64,000 bases of DNA from Citromicrobium sp. JLT1363 (GTDB lineage: Bacteria; Pseudomonadota; Alphaproteobacteria; Sphingomonadales; Sphingomonadaceae), in assembly GCF_000186705.1 (NCBI RefSeq), contig NZ_AEUE01000002.1, positions 1 to 64,000 of the forward strand, in the 5' to 3' direction. Under the pieces are notes generated by a model, which made no database searches, was not told the DNA's origin, and was given only the letters and a program-made list of their open reading frames with translations. Both the position numbers and the translations under genes were made by a program. Shown one piece after another: positions 25,438-33,682 of the stretch; the first letter of the stretch is position 1, and each line of letters begins with the position of its first letter.

Positions 25438-26327
25438 GCAACAACGGACCAATCGACCGCATCGTATTCGGCGATAACCAGTTCTTCGGCATCAACCACA
25501 TGAGCCAGGACAAGGCGCAGGAACGTGCCGAACGTTTCGCCAAGCTCGACAATATCATGCAGGTCTACGACCACGCCATCGAGGCGGGCGTCGAGGGCAT
25601 CATGCTCAACAGCAATGACCGAGCGAAGGGCATCTGCGACCGGTTCCGCGCTGACAAGGCGAAGTACGGCCACCTCAAATGGTATCCGTCGATCCCCTAC
25701 CCGCACAAATACGCGGCGATGGTCAACGACAAGGGCATGGTCGGCGCGGCGCAGGAAATGCTGTTTGCCAAGGGCGCGAAGTCGGCACTGGGCAAGATGG
25801 TCAGCGGCGGCATGGCAGTCGCCACGCTGGATGCAGTGAAGCTGATGAAGATGCTCGTCGATCAGGAGATGGAGATCTATCACGATCTCGATATCCGGGT
25901 GGTCTTCCTGCAGAACATCATCGTCGACCTGATGCTGGGCTACGACGTGGCAGAGCCGTTCGTGGCCTATTGCCAGCACATCCGTAAGAAATACGGCGCC
26001 TATCCCGGCCTCATCACGCAGAACCTGCCGTTCCTGCGCCGCAAGCTGATCGAGTGGGGGATCGAGGATGTCGTGATCTGCGCCTCGATCAACAAGATCG
26101 GCTACCTGATGTCGCCCGGTGTCGAGGAATACGAGGCCGTGCTGGCAGAGAACGACGGGTCGAAATACCCGGTCATGGCCATGTCCACGCTGGCGTCGGG
26201 GGCTGTGCCGCCCGGCGAAGCCTATGATTACATCAACAAGCTGAACGTGCAGTCGGTGGTGTTCGGTGCGTCTTCGCCCGGCAATATCCAGCAGACCGTC
26301 TCGCTGATCGAAGGCGCACCCGCATGA
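25434..26327 (+). CDS. Unrecognised protein, possibly a TIM-barrel sugar enzyme
   Basis: I do not recognise a named family. The 297-residue, soluble product begins RIVFGDNQFFGINHMS and ends with alternating beta and alpha segments (VVFGASSPGNIQQTVSLIE), which resembles the order of an aldo-keto or other alpha/beta barrel. Charged conserved-looking clusters include NSNDRAK near residue 60, YPSIPYPHKY near 85 and ITQNLPFLRRK near 200. No cofactor motif is clear. Both ends overlap neighbours as ATGA (25434 and 26324), tying it to the Gfo/Idh and epimerase genes. It could be an aldolase, isomerase or reductase of an unusual sugar pathway. Confidence 0.65.
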   Translation: MSNNGPIDRIVFGDNQFFGINHMSQDKAQERAERFAKLDNIMQVYDHAIEAGVEGIMLNSNDRAKGICDRFRADKAKYGHLKWYPSIPYPHKYAAMVNDKGMVGAAQEMLFAKGAKSALGKMVSGGMAVATLDAVKLMKMLVDQEMEIYHDLDIRVVFLQNIIVDLMLGYDVAEPFVAYCQHIRKKYGAYPGLITQNLPFLRRKLIEWGIEDVVICASINKIGYLMSPGVEEYEAVLAENDGSKYPVMAMSTLASGAVPPGEAYDYINKLNVQSVVFGASSPGNIQQTVSLIEGAPA

Positions 26328-27454
26328 AGGTGCTGATTACCGGCGGCGCGGGCTTCATCGGATCGCGGCTCGCCGCGCGGCTGGCCGAAAAGGGGCACGA
26401 GATCACCGTGCTCGACAACCTGCTGGAGCAGGTTCACGGCGACGATCCCGAGCAGTCCGAAGGCTATCGCGCGGTCGCGGAAACGACCAACTTCATCCGC
26501 GGCACGGTGACGGATCGCGCCACGATGGAGCGTGCGCTGGAAGGTCAGCAAGCGGTCGTCCACCTCGCGGCGGAAACCGGCACCGGCCAGTCGATGTACC
26601 AGATCGAGCGCTATTCGGACGTCAATATCGGCGGCACGTCGCTGCTGCTCGATATCCTTGCCAACACCGAACACGCGGTGAAGCGCGTCGTGGTTGCCTC
26701 CTCGCGCTCGATCTACGGCGAAGGGCGCTACCGCGCGCCCGATGGCAGCTACGTCTACCCCGATCACCGCTCCGAAGCCGACATGCAGGCAGGCGAATTC
26801 GAGGTGAAGCAGCCCGGTGTCGATGGCCCGCTGGAGCTGGTCGCGACCGACGAGGAATCGAAGATCCACCCCAGCTCGGTCTACGGCATCACCAAGCAGG
26901 TGCAGGAACAGCTGGTGATGACGGTGTGCCCCTCGATCGGGATCGAGGGTGTGGCCTTCCGCTACCAGAACGTGTTCGGGCCGGGCCAGTCGCTCTCCAA
27001 CCCCTATACCGGCATCCTCTCGATCTTCTCGAACCTGATGATGCAGGGCAAGCCGATCAACATCTTCGAAGATGGCGAGGAAAGCCGCGACTTCGTGTTC
27101 GTGGACGACGTGGTCGAAGCAACCGTGCTCGGCGTCGAGCACCCGGCAGCGGCGAACGAGGTGTTCAATGTCGGCACCGGGGTTCCGGTGACCGTGATGA
27201 CCGTGGCACACACGCTGTCGCGCCTGCTCGAAGCCGATGTGCCGATCGAGGTGAGCGGCAATTTCCGCTTGGGCGATATCCGGCACAACTACGCGGATAT
27301 GACGAGGATCGGCGAAAAGCTGGGCTTCACTCCGGCCTATGATTTCGAACAGGGCATCGCGCGCCTGGCGGCATGGGCGAAGGCATCGGGCCCGCAGGCC
27401 AGCTCTTACGAGGAAAGCCTCGAGGAAATGCGCCGCAAGGGCCTGATGAAGTAA
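26324..27454 (+). CDS. NAD-dependent NDP-sugar epimerase/dehydratase
   Basis: An extended short-chain dehydrogenase of 376 residues with TGGAGFIGSRLA at 7-18, the catalytic pair Y187GITK191, and VAFRYQNVFGPGQS near 210. It is closest in style to dTDP-L-rhamnose 4-epimerase-like enzymes, but with an insert of about 30 residues before the catalytic tyrosine (residues 145-180). It ends the trio begun at 24370 and is followed after five bases by the ligase/polymerase gene. Substrate unknown. Confidence 0.82.
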   Translation: MKVLITGGAGFIGSRLAARLAEKGHEITVLDNLLEQVHGDDPEQSEGYRAVAETTNFIRGTVTDRATMERALEGQQAVVHLAAETGTGQSMYQIERYSDVNIGGTSLLLDILANTEHAVKRVVVASSRSIYGEGRYRAPDGSYVYPDHRSEADMQAGEFEVKQPGVDGPLELVATDEESKIHPSSVYGITKQVQEQLVMTVCPSIGIEGVAFRYQNVFGPGQSLSNPYTGILSIFSNLMMQGKPINIFEDGEESRDFVFVDDVVEATVLGVEHPAAANEVFNVGTGVPVTVMTVAHTLSRLLEADVPIEVSGNFRLGDIRHNYADMTRIGEKLGFTPAYDFEQGIARLAAWAKASGPQASSYEESLEEMRRKGLMK

Positions 27455-27459
27455 CCGCG

Positions 27460-28863
27460 ATGGCAAGACGCGAACCGCGAATCGCGCGCCTCAGGGGCGC
27501 GTTGGGCGACAATTGGCAACTCGCCACACTCTGCGTGCTGCTGGCCGCAGCCTTCCTGCTGGGCGGCGGATCGCGCGGGGACATTCTTTCGCTCATGATC
27601 CTGCGCCCCCTGGCAGTGGTGTGCCTCGGCCTGGGCCTGCTCGGCATGACCCGGCGCGACTGGCGCGCCTTTCGCGTGCCGCTGGCGATCATGGGGGCGA
27701 TCCTTGCGCTGATCCTGCTCCACCTGATCCCCCTGCCACCCTTCATCTGGACCAATCTTCCGGGCCGCGAGATCGTGGTAAGGGCGAGCGAGCTGGCAGG
27801 GCTGGAAGGCATTTGGAGGCCCATCTCGATGGTGCCCTATCGCGGCTGGAATGCCTTTTACGCCATGCTTGTGCCCGCCGCTGCGATGGTACTGGCTGTG
27901 CAGGTCCCTCCCCAGCGCCAGAAGATCGTGCTCTACGTGGTGCTTGGGGCCATGGTTCTGGCGGCGTTTCTGGGCATTGCCCAGGCGGGCAGCGGGTACA
28001 ATCCCGCGACCTACCCCTACCGCCTCAGCAATTTCGGCTCTCCCGTCGGCCTGTTTTCCAACCGCAATCACTTCTCCGCGCTGATGTGCATCGCCATCCC
28101 CGCGCTGGCCCTGATCGCAACGCGCGCGCCCGCGTCCAACCGAATGCTCGTCCACGCACTTTGCGCGGGCGGGGTGATGCTGGCGGTGTTCATGATCCTG
28201 GCGACCGGATCGCGTGCCGGGCTCGTGCTCTCCGGGGTCGGCTTCCTGACCGCGTGGCTGATCTGGTCGGCGCGGCCGGCCAGGGTGAAGCGTCGGCAGG
28301 TGGGCCGGACATGGATCGTCCCCGCAGTTGCGGTGGCCTTCTTCGTCGTCGTTGGGGCGTGCCTCGCCATCATATTCGACCGGGCCGAAGCGCTCGACCG
28401 TATTTCGACGAGCAGTGTCGCGGAGGAAAACCGGGTCCAGACCTGGCAGGTGACGGCCGAAAGCCTACCGGATTACATGCCGGTGGGATCGGGCATCGGC
28501 TCCTTCAAGGAGCTTTTCCAGATCCACGAGCCTTCCAGCATGCTGGGATTCGCCTACTGGAACCACGCCCATAACGACTGGCTGGAATGGCTGCTGGAAG
28601 GGGGTGTTCCGGCGCTTATTCTGATGCTGTTCGCCGTCTGGGCCTTTGCCCGCAGCGCCTTGTATTTATGGCGGCATCGGCGCTCGGACAGCTCCGGCGT
28701 CCGGCTGGGCATGTTCGGCGGCGCGGCCATTTTAATCCTTGGTCTTTGGAGCTTCGTGGACTACCCATTGCGGGTTCCCTCGATGGCGTGCCTTGCGGCG
28801 ATCGCTGCGGTCTGGATGACGGCGCCGAGGGTGAGCAAGCCCTCCTTTGCTCGGAACGGATAG
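27460..28863 (+). CDS. O-antigen ligase/polymerase family membrane protein (Wzy_C)
   Basis: A 467-residue membrane protein with about ten or more hydrophobic segments. The Wzy_C-type periplasmic loop includes ATGSRAGL near 250 and EENRVQTWQVTAESLPDYMPVGSGIGSFKE near 325-355, followed by NHAHNDWLEWLLEGG, the conserved histidine region of WaaL/Wzy_C. It either ligates finished glycan to an acceptor or polymerises repeats. It shares the locus with the Wzy-like protein at 17202. It is directly upstream of wza/wzc homologues, typical for capsule polymerases. Confidence 0.83.
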   Translation: MARREPRIARLRGALGDNWQLATLCVLLAAAFLLGGGSRGDILSLMILRPLAVVCLGLGLLGMTRRDWRAFRVPLAIMGAILALILLHLIPLPPFIWTNLPGREIVVRASELAGLEGIWRPISMVPYRGWNAFYAMLVPAAAMVLAVQVPPQRQKIVLYVVLGAMVLAAFLGIAQAGSGYNPATYPYRLSNFGSPVGLFSNRNHFSALMCIAIPALALIATRAPASNRMLVHALCAGGVMLAVFMILATGSRAGLVLSGVGFLTAWLIWSARPARVKRRQVGRTWIVPAVAVAFFVVVGACLAIIFDRAEALDRISTSSVAEENRVQTWQVTAESLPDYMPVGSGIGSFKELFQIHEPSSMLGFAYWNHAHNDWLEWLLEGGVPALILMLFAVWAFARSALYLWRHRRSDSSGVRLGMFGGAAILILGLWSFVDYPLRVPSMACLAAIAAVWMTAPRVSKPSFARNG

Positions 28864-28946
28864 AATGCGTACGGTGAGTGTCGACGAAGGGCTGGCAGCA
28901 TGTGTTCGGCTCGGTTGGCAGGATTAACAAGGGTCGGGATCGAGAC

Positions 28947-29666
28947 ATGCGACTGATTTTGCTCTTGGCTGTTGCCGCGTTCGGCCTGGCCGGCTGCGCG
29001 GGCAAGCCCCAGCCGATCGGCGGCGCCCCGGGCCTCCAGGTCATTCAGGGCGAACTCCCGCCCCCCACCCAGGCCGACGTGATCGGGCCCACGGTTTCCT
29101 ATGGCGTGGGGCCGTTCGATACGCTGACGATCGATGTTTTCGGCATTCCCGAACTCAGCAACCGTGAGGTCAGGGTGGATGCCAACGGGCGCATCGAGTT
29201 TCCGCTGGTCGGCACGCTCGACGTCGCGGGGCTCCAGGCGCGGGAGGTTTCCGCCCTGATCGAGAGCCACCTGCGCGGGCAGTTCGTGCGCGATCCCGAT
29301 GTTACGACGACGGTGGACGACACGGCCACGCGGTCGGTGGTGGTCTATGGAGAGGTCAACCAGCCGGGGGTCTATCCGATCCAGGGCCAGTCTTCCCTGC
29401 TCAAGTCGGTCGCAACTGCGCGCGGCCTTACGGACTTCGCCGATTCACAGGATGTGGTGGTGTTCCGCACGGTGAACGGGCAGCGGCTGGCCACGCTCTA
29501 CAACCTGCAGGCCATCAGCCGCGGCCTTTATTCCGACCCGGCCATCTATCCGAACGACACGGTGGTGGTGGGTGAAAGCCGCTCTCGCCGGATGTTCGAC
29601 AATCTGGTCGGCGCTGCTGCGCTGATCGCTACTCCCATCACGATCCTGTTGCAGCAAACCCTGTAA
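28947..29666 (+). CDS. Polysaccharide export outer-membrane lipoprotein (Wza-like)
   Basis: A 239-residue outer-membrane polysaccharide export protein. The signal peptide MRLILLLAVAAFGLAGC ends in a lipobox with C17 as the lipidation site. A Poly_export domain (YGVGPFDTLTIDVFG, IEFPLVGTLDVAGL) and an SLBB-like domain (VVYGEVNQPGVYPIQG) follow. It is shorter than E. coli Wza and may lack the C-terminal outer-membrane helix. ATG 28947 was chosen because it gives the lipoprotein signal; a GTG at 28878 would bury it. It precedes the tyrosine kinase by 69 bases. Confidence 0.92.
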   Translation: MRLILLLAVAAFGLAGCAGKPQPIGGAPGLQVIQGELPPPTQADVIGPTVSYGVGPFDTLTIDVFGIPELSNREVRVDANGRIEFPLVGTLDVAGLQAREVSALIESHLRGQFVRDPDVTTTVDDTATRSVVVYGEVNQPGVYPIQGQSSLLKSVATARGLTDFADSQDVVVFRTVNGQRLATLYNLQAISRGLYSDPAIYPNDTVVVGESRSRRMFDNLVGAAALIATPITILLQQTL

Positions 29667-29735
29667 CGGTCGGCTAGACTTGGCTTTTTTGCGATGAATA
29701 TGGCGGCATCCCCCTCGGACGAGGGAAGTACCCTG

Positions 29736-31904
29736 ATGGACGATCAGCCCGACCGGCAAGCGCGGATCAGGAACGAAACCCCGTTGATACGCGAATACTG
29801 GGCCATCCTCCTGCGCCAGAAATGGGTGGTCGGCGGGATCATCGTGCTTGCACTGCTGGCAGGCCTGGCGATGACGTTGCTGGCCACGCCGCAATACACG
29901 GCGAGCTCGCGGATCGAGATCAGCCGGCAGGATCAGCAGATCACCAATGTCGAAGGCGTGGACAAGGGCGACCGCACGTTCGACCAGGAATTCTACGATA
30001 CGCAGTACGAGCTGCTGCGTACCCGCGCGATTGCGGAGCGGGTAGCCCGCGAACTGCGCCTGGCGAACAACGCCGAATTCTTCGCCGCCCACGGGCTGGA
30101 GCCCGATAACACGCCTTTCCTGGCCGATAATGGCGCTGCCCCCACGCGCGAGGATCTTGCCCGCCGCGAGAAGACGGCGGTAGGCCTGCTGCTGGGCAAT
30201 ATCTCGATCAGCCCCGTCTCGCGCTCGGCCCTGGTCGATATCAGCTACACCAGCGGATCGCCCACGATTTCGGCGCAGGTTGCCAACGAATGGGCCCGGC
30301 AGTTCATCGCCGAAAGCAACGACCGGCGTTACGAATCCACCGCCGACGCGCGCGAGTTCCTCGAGCGGCGCCTCGCCGAACTGCTGGAAGAGGTGGAGGA
30401 ATCCGAACGCAAGCTGGTCAACTACGCGAACGAGAACGACATCGTGATCCTCGACCGGGTCGAACAGGACGGCGATACGGTCGGCAGCACATCGCTCGTT
30501 TCCCGGAACCTCGACGCGATGAACCAGGCACTGAACGAAGCGACGGCGCAGCGCGTGCGCCTCGAATCGGAAGCCCGGACGGGCGGCGGAGCGGCCACGG
30601 TGAACAACTCGGCGCTCAGCAACCTGCGCGCACGCCGGGCAGAGCTGCGCGCACAATATGCCGAGCTGATGGTCCAGTTCGAACCGGGCTATCCCGCGGC
30701 GCGCAACCTGCAGGAACAGATTTCCACCCTCAATCAGGCGATCGCGCAGGAAGAGGCGCGCATCCGGGGTGGCGCGGGCGACGATTATCGCGCCGCAGTG
30801 GAACGCGAGGAAACGCTTCGCGCGCGGGTGAACGCGCTGACCGGCCAGCTGCGCAATCAGGAGCGCGCGCGCATCCAGTACAACCTCTACCAGAACGAGG
30901 TGGATACCAACCGCCAGCTCTACGAGAGCGTGCTTCAGCGCTACCGCGAGATCGGCGTGGCCAGCGTGGGCGCCAGCAACATTTCCATCGTGGACGAGGC
31001 GCAGGTGCCCGGTGGCCCGTCCTCGCCCAACCTCCCGCTCAACCTGCTGGTCTCGCTTTTTGCCGGCGTCGCGCTGGCGGGAATTGCGGTGTTCCTGCTG
31101 GAACAGCTGGACGAGGGCATTCGCGATCCGGCGGAGATCACGCCGCAGACCGGCCTGCCGCTGCTCGGCGCCATCCCGACGAGCGGGGTGGAGAACGAGG
31201 AGATCAGCGAGATCATCCGCGATCCCAAGTCGGATCTGTCCGAAGCCTATCTCACCGTGCGATCCAACCTTGCCATGTCGACCCGGCACGGTGTGCCGAA
31301 GTCCTTCATGGTCACCTCGAGCCGCCCGGCGGAAGGCAAGAGTACCACCAGCTACGCGCTGGCCAGCGTGATCGCGCGCACCGGCAAGCGTGTCGCGCTG
31401 GTCGATGCTGACATGCGCTCGCCCTCGATCCACACGCTGTTCGATGCGAAGAACGAGGACGGCTTCTCGAACTACCTGACCGGCACCGACGATCTGCGCT
31501 CGCTCATCCACGAAACCGACATTCCCAATCTCTGGCTGATGACCGCGGGGCGCACCCCGCCCAGCGCGGCCGAGCTGCTGAGCACCGACCGCGCGGCGGA
31601 GATGGTCGCCAAGCTGCTGGAACAGTTCGATCATGTCGTGGTCGACGCGCCGCCGCTGCTCGGCCTCGCGGACGCGCCGCTGATTTCCAGTGCCATAGAT
31701 GGCGTTGTCTACGTGATCGAAGCGCGCGGCGTGCCCGTTCGCGGAATCAACCTGTCGCTCGAACGTTTGCATGACAGCAACGCCAATCTGCTGGGTGCGG
31801 TCATGACCAAGTTCTCGGGCAAGGAAAGCTCGCAATACGGCTATGGCTACGGGTACGGCTATGGCTACGGGCTCAACTACGGACGCGAAGAAAAGCCCGC
31901 CTGA
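29736..31904 (+). CDS. Polysaccharide co-polymerase / tyrosine autokinase (Wzc-like)
   Basis: Controls chain length and export. The 722-residue protein has an N-terminal transmembrane segment near residues 32-52, a long periplasmic coiled-coil region, a second membrane helix near residue 430, and a C-terminal BY-kinase domain with Walker A SRPAEGKST (lysine about 535), VDADMRSP as Walker A' and a VVVDAPP Walker B. The C-terminus is a tyrosine cluster of alternating Y and G, the expected autophosphorylation tail. ATG 29736 has a strong AGGGAAG site seven bases upstream; ATG 29694 would add 14 residues without one. The stop overlaps the next gene (TGATG). Confidence 0.94.
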   Translation: MDDQPDRQARIRNETPLIREYWAILLRQKWVVGGIIVLALLAGLAMTLLATPQYTASSRIEISRQDQQITNVEGVDKGDRTFDQEFYDTQYELLRTRAIAERVARELRLANNAEFFAAHGLEPDNTPFLADNGAAPTREDLARREKTAVGLLLGNISISPVSRSALVDISYTSGSPTISAQVANEWARQFIAESNDRRYESTADAREFLERRLAELLEEVEESERKLVNYANENDIVILDRVEQDGDTVGSTSLVSRNLDAMNQALNEATAQRVRLESEARTGGGAATVNNSALSNLRARRAELRAQYAELMVQFEPGYPAARNLQEQISTLNQAIAQEEARIRGGAGDDYRAAVEREETLRARVNALTGQLRNQERARIQYNLYQNEVDTNRQLYESVLQRYREIGVASVGASNISIVDEAQVPGGPSSPNLPLNLLVSLFAGVALAGIAVFLLEQLDEGIRDPAEITPQTGLPLLGAIPTSGVENEEISEIIRDPKSDLSEAYLTVRSNLAMSTRHGVPKSFMVTSSRPAEGKSTTSYALASVIARTGKRVALVDADMRSPSIHTLFDAKNEDGFSNYLTGTDDLRSLIHETDIPNLWLMTAGRTPPSAAELLSTDRAAEMVAKLLEQFDHVVVDAPPLLGLADAPLISSAIDGVVYVIEARGVPVRGINLSLERLHDSNANLLGAVMTKFSGKESSQYGYGYGYGYGYGLNYGREEKPA

Positions 31905-33136
31905 TGCCCCGCCTGCCGACGCTGAAAGGCGACGCGCGATGGCTCCGAAGCCTGCTGGTCGTCGCCACGCTGCTTCTCGCCTGGACCTCCGTGACCCAGG
32001 CCGGAAGCATGATCTTCCAGTGGAACCTTCCGCGTATCGCGCTGTGGTTCGATGCAGAGGACCCGGTCGCCCTCATCCGCGCCGCGAAGGAGGATCTCGC
32101 GGTCGGCGGAACGGAAGGCAATCAGGGCGCTGCAGCGATCGATGCGGCAACCCGGTCGATCGCCCGGAACCCGCTCAACAAGGACGCCTTCGGTATTTTC
32201 GGCCTTGTGAGCCTGGCCAATACCGATCCCGAAAGGACGTCTCGCCAGATGGCGATGGCAGACCGGCTGTCGCGCCGCGATCTGGGTGCCCAGCTGTTCC
32301 TGATAGAGGACGCGGTGCGCCGCAACGACGTGGCAGAGGCGCTGCGCCACTACGATACCGCCATGCGGATCAGCGACTCGGTTCGCCCGTCGCTCTATCC
32401 CGTCCTTACCGAAGCCATGCGCGGACCCGCTATCCGCGCGCGCTTCCTGCCCTATATGAACGCGTCGAACCCCTGGCTCGAACCCTTCCTGCGCCATGCG
32501 ATCGGCAATTCGAGCGATCCCGCCTCCATCGTTTCGCTCGCCGTCGAAGCCGGTGGCTTCCCCGAGGGGCCGCAATTCGCCACCCGCGTCCCCGAACTGC
32601 TTTCGGTGCTGGTCGCGCAGGGTGACTACGCTTCCGCGCGTCGCCTGTTCGAAGTGGTGGCCGGCGGCGATCCGGCAATCCTGACCGCAGCGCCCTTCAA
32701 CGACGAAACCACCGGTATCGCGCTGGCACCCTTCACCTGGCAGCCCTTCCAGGTGGACGGGATCGACTCGATGTTCATTTCGGGCGGGCAGTCGGGGCTG
32801 GAGCTGGAATCCCGAATGGATTCCGGATTTACCGGCAGCGTGGTGCGCAAGCTGTTCGCGCTGTCGCCCGGCACTTACGCGGCGGCGATCCCCGTCGCTT
32901 CGCGCGGCCATGCCCCAGGCGACGCCGCGATCATGCGCGTGGCCTGCGTCGCGGGCGGGGACGCGCAGATAATCCTGAACGCGCGCGAGGACCTTGCTGA
33001 GGAAACGACGCTGCGCGGAGGCTTCGTCGTTCCCGCCGGTTGCCCCTACCAGATGGTGACGGTGCTGGCGGAAACGCAGACCAGGCCGGGAGGCGTCGTG
33101 CTCACGCTCGGCTCACCGGCTATCGCGCGCCGCTGA
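31904..33136 (+). CDS. Unrecognised envelope protein coupled to the Wzc-like kinase
   Basis: A 410-residue protein I cannot assign. A hydrophobic N-terminal segment (about residues 12-33, SLLVVATLLLAWTSVTQAG) looks like a signal anchor or cleavable signal. The middle (about 70-250) has regularly spaced alanine/leucine helices in the manner of TPR-like repeats (AIDAATRSIARNPLNKDAFG). The C-terminal part is rich in glycine and beta-prone. Start ATG shares one base with the Wzc stop, so it is strongly coupled to export. It may be a periplasmic accessory to secretion. The next gene is convergent, so it ends the rightward block. Confidence 0.6.
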   Translation: MPRLPTLKGDARWLRSLLVVATLLLAWTSVTQAGSMIFQWNLPRIALWFDAEDPVALIRAAKEDLAVGGTEGNQGAAAIDAATRSIARNPLNKDAFGIFGLVSLANTDPERTSRQMAMADRLSRRDLGAQLFLIEDAVRRNDVAEALRHYDTAMRISDSVRPSLYPVLTEAMRGPAIRARFLPYMNASNPWLEPFLRHAIGNSSDPASIVSLAVEAGGFPEGPQFATRVPELLSVLVAQGDYASARRLFEVVAGGDPAILTAAPFNDETTGIALAPFTWQPFQVDGIDSMFISGGQSGLELESRMDSGFTGSVVRKLFALSPGTYAAAIPVASRGHAPGDAAIMRVACVAGGDAQIILNAREDLAEETTLRGGFVVPAGCPYQMVTVLAETQTRPGGVVLTLGSPAIARR

Positions 33137-33168
33137 ATCCGGCCGGCGCGCGCATGCGCAATCTCAGA

Positions 33169-33609
33169 TCATTCGAGTAACCGCGCACAGGCCAGCGTCT
33201 TGCGAGCCTGATCGGCCTTATCGCCCTCGTCGCTCTCTGCGACCTGCGCATCGATATCCTCTGGAACGTCACGGCCCTGCGCCCCTTCGGCCGACCGGGC
33301 CCGGCGCGCGAAGGCGCGCGCGCCCGCTTCCAGCGCGCGGACCTCGCGGGAATTGCTGCCCGACGTCAACGGCGCAATCGCAACTGCCGTGACGCGGAAG
33401 GCAACCGCGCAGCCGATGGCGCGGTCATATGCACTCGATTCGCTGTCTTCCTCCAGCTGCCCGCCCAGCGAGAGCGCCTGCGCCACTCCGGGCGGATCTT
33501 TTTCGGCAGGCCCTGACGCCTGTTCCTCGGTCGTGCCCTGCGAAGCCGAGCAGGCGCCCAGCAGCAGCGGCAGGAGAACGGATGCGGGCAGTAGGCGTCT
33601 TGAAATCAT
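33169..33609 (-). CDS. Small predicted lipoprotein
   Basis: Product of 146 residues, function unknown. The start ATG 33609 gives a lipoprotein signal RRLLPASVLLPLLLGAC, with the lipidated cysteine near residue 20, followed by a serine/glutamate-rich linker and two short helical regions with a C-terminal acidic stretch. No enzyme motif is visible. It lies downstream of wecC on the same strand (73-base gap) and is convergent with the preceding polysaccharide gene, 32 bases away. A longer reading frame upstream overlaps wecC and is not credible. Confidence 0.65.
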   Translation of the reverse strand: MISRRLLPASVLLPLLLGACSASQGTTEEQASGPAEKDPPGVAQALSLGGQLEEDSESSAYDRAIGCAVAFRVTAVAIAPLTSGSNSREVRALEAGARAFARRARSAEGAQGRDVPEDIDAQVAESDEGDKADQARKTLACARLLE

Positions 33610-33682
33610 GGGGTCATCCGGTGAGGAAAGCGCCGCTTGCCTTAGCTGCGCAGCCCGCACCGGTCCACCACCGGCGATCCGC

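Noticed and set aside
29445-31835. A 796-codon open frame on the minus strand antisense to the Wzc-like gene
   Set aside because: It lies entirely opposite a strongly supported kinase gene, encodes a low-complexity His/Arg-rich product without domains, and is expected by chance in GC-rich coding DNA.
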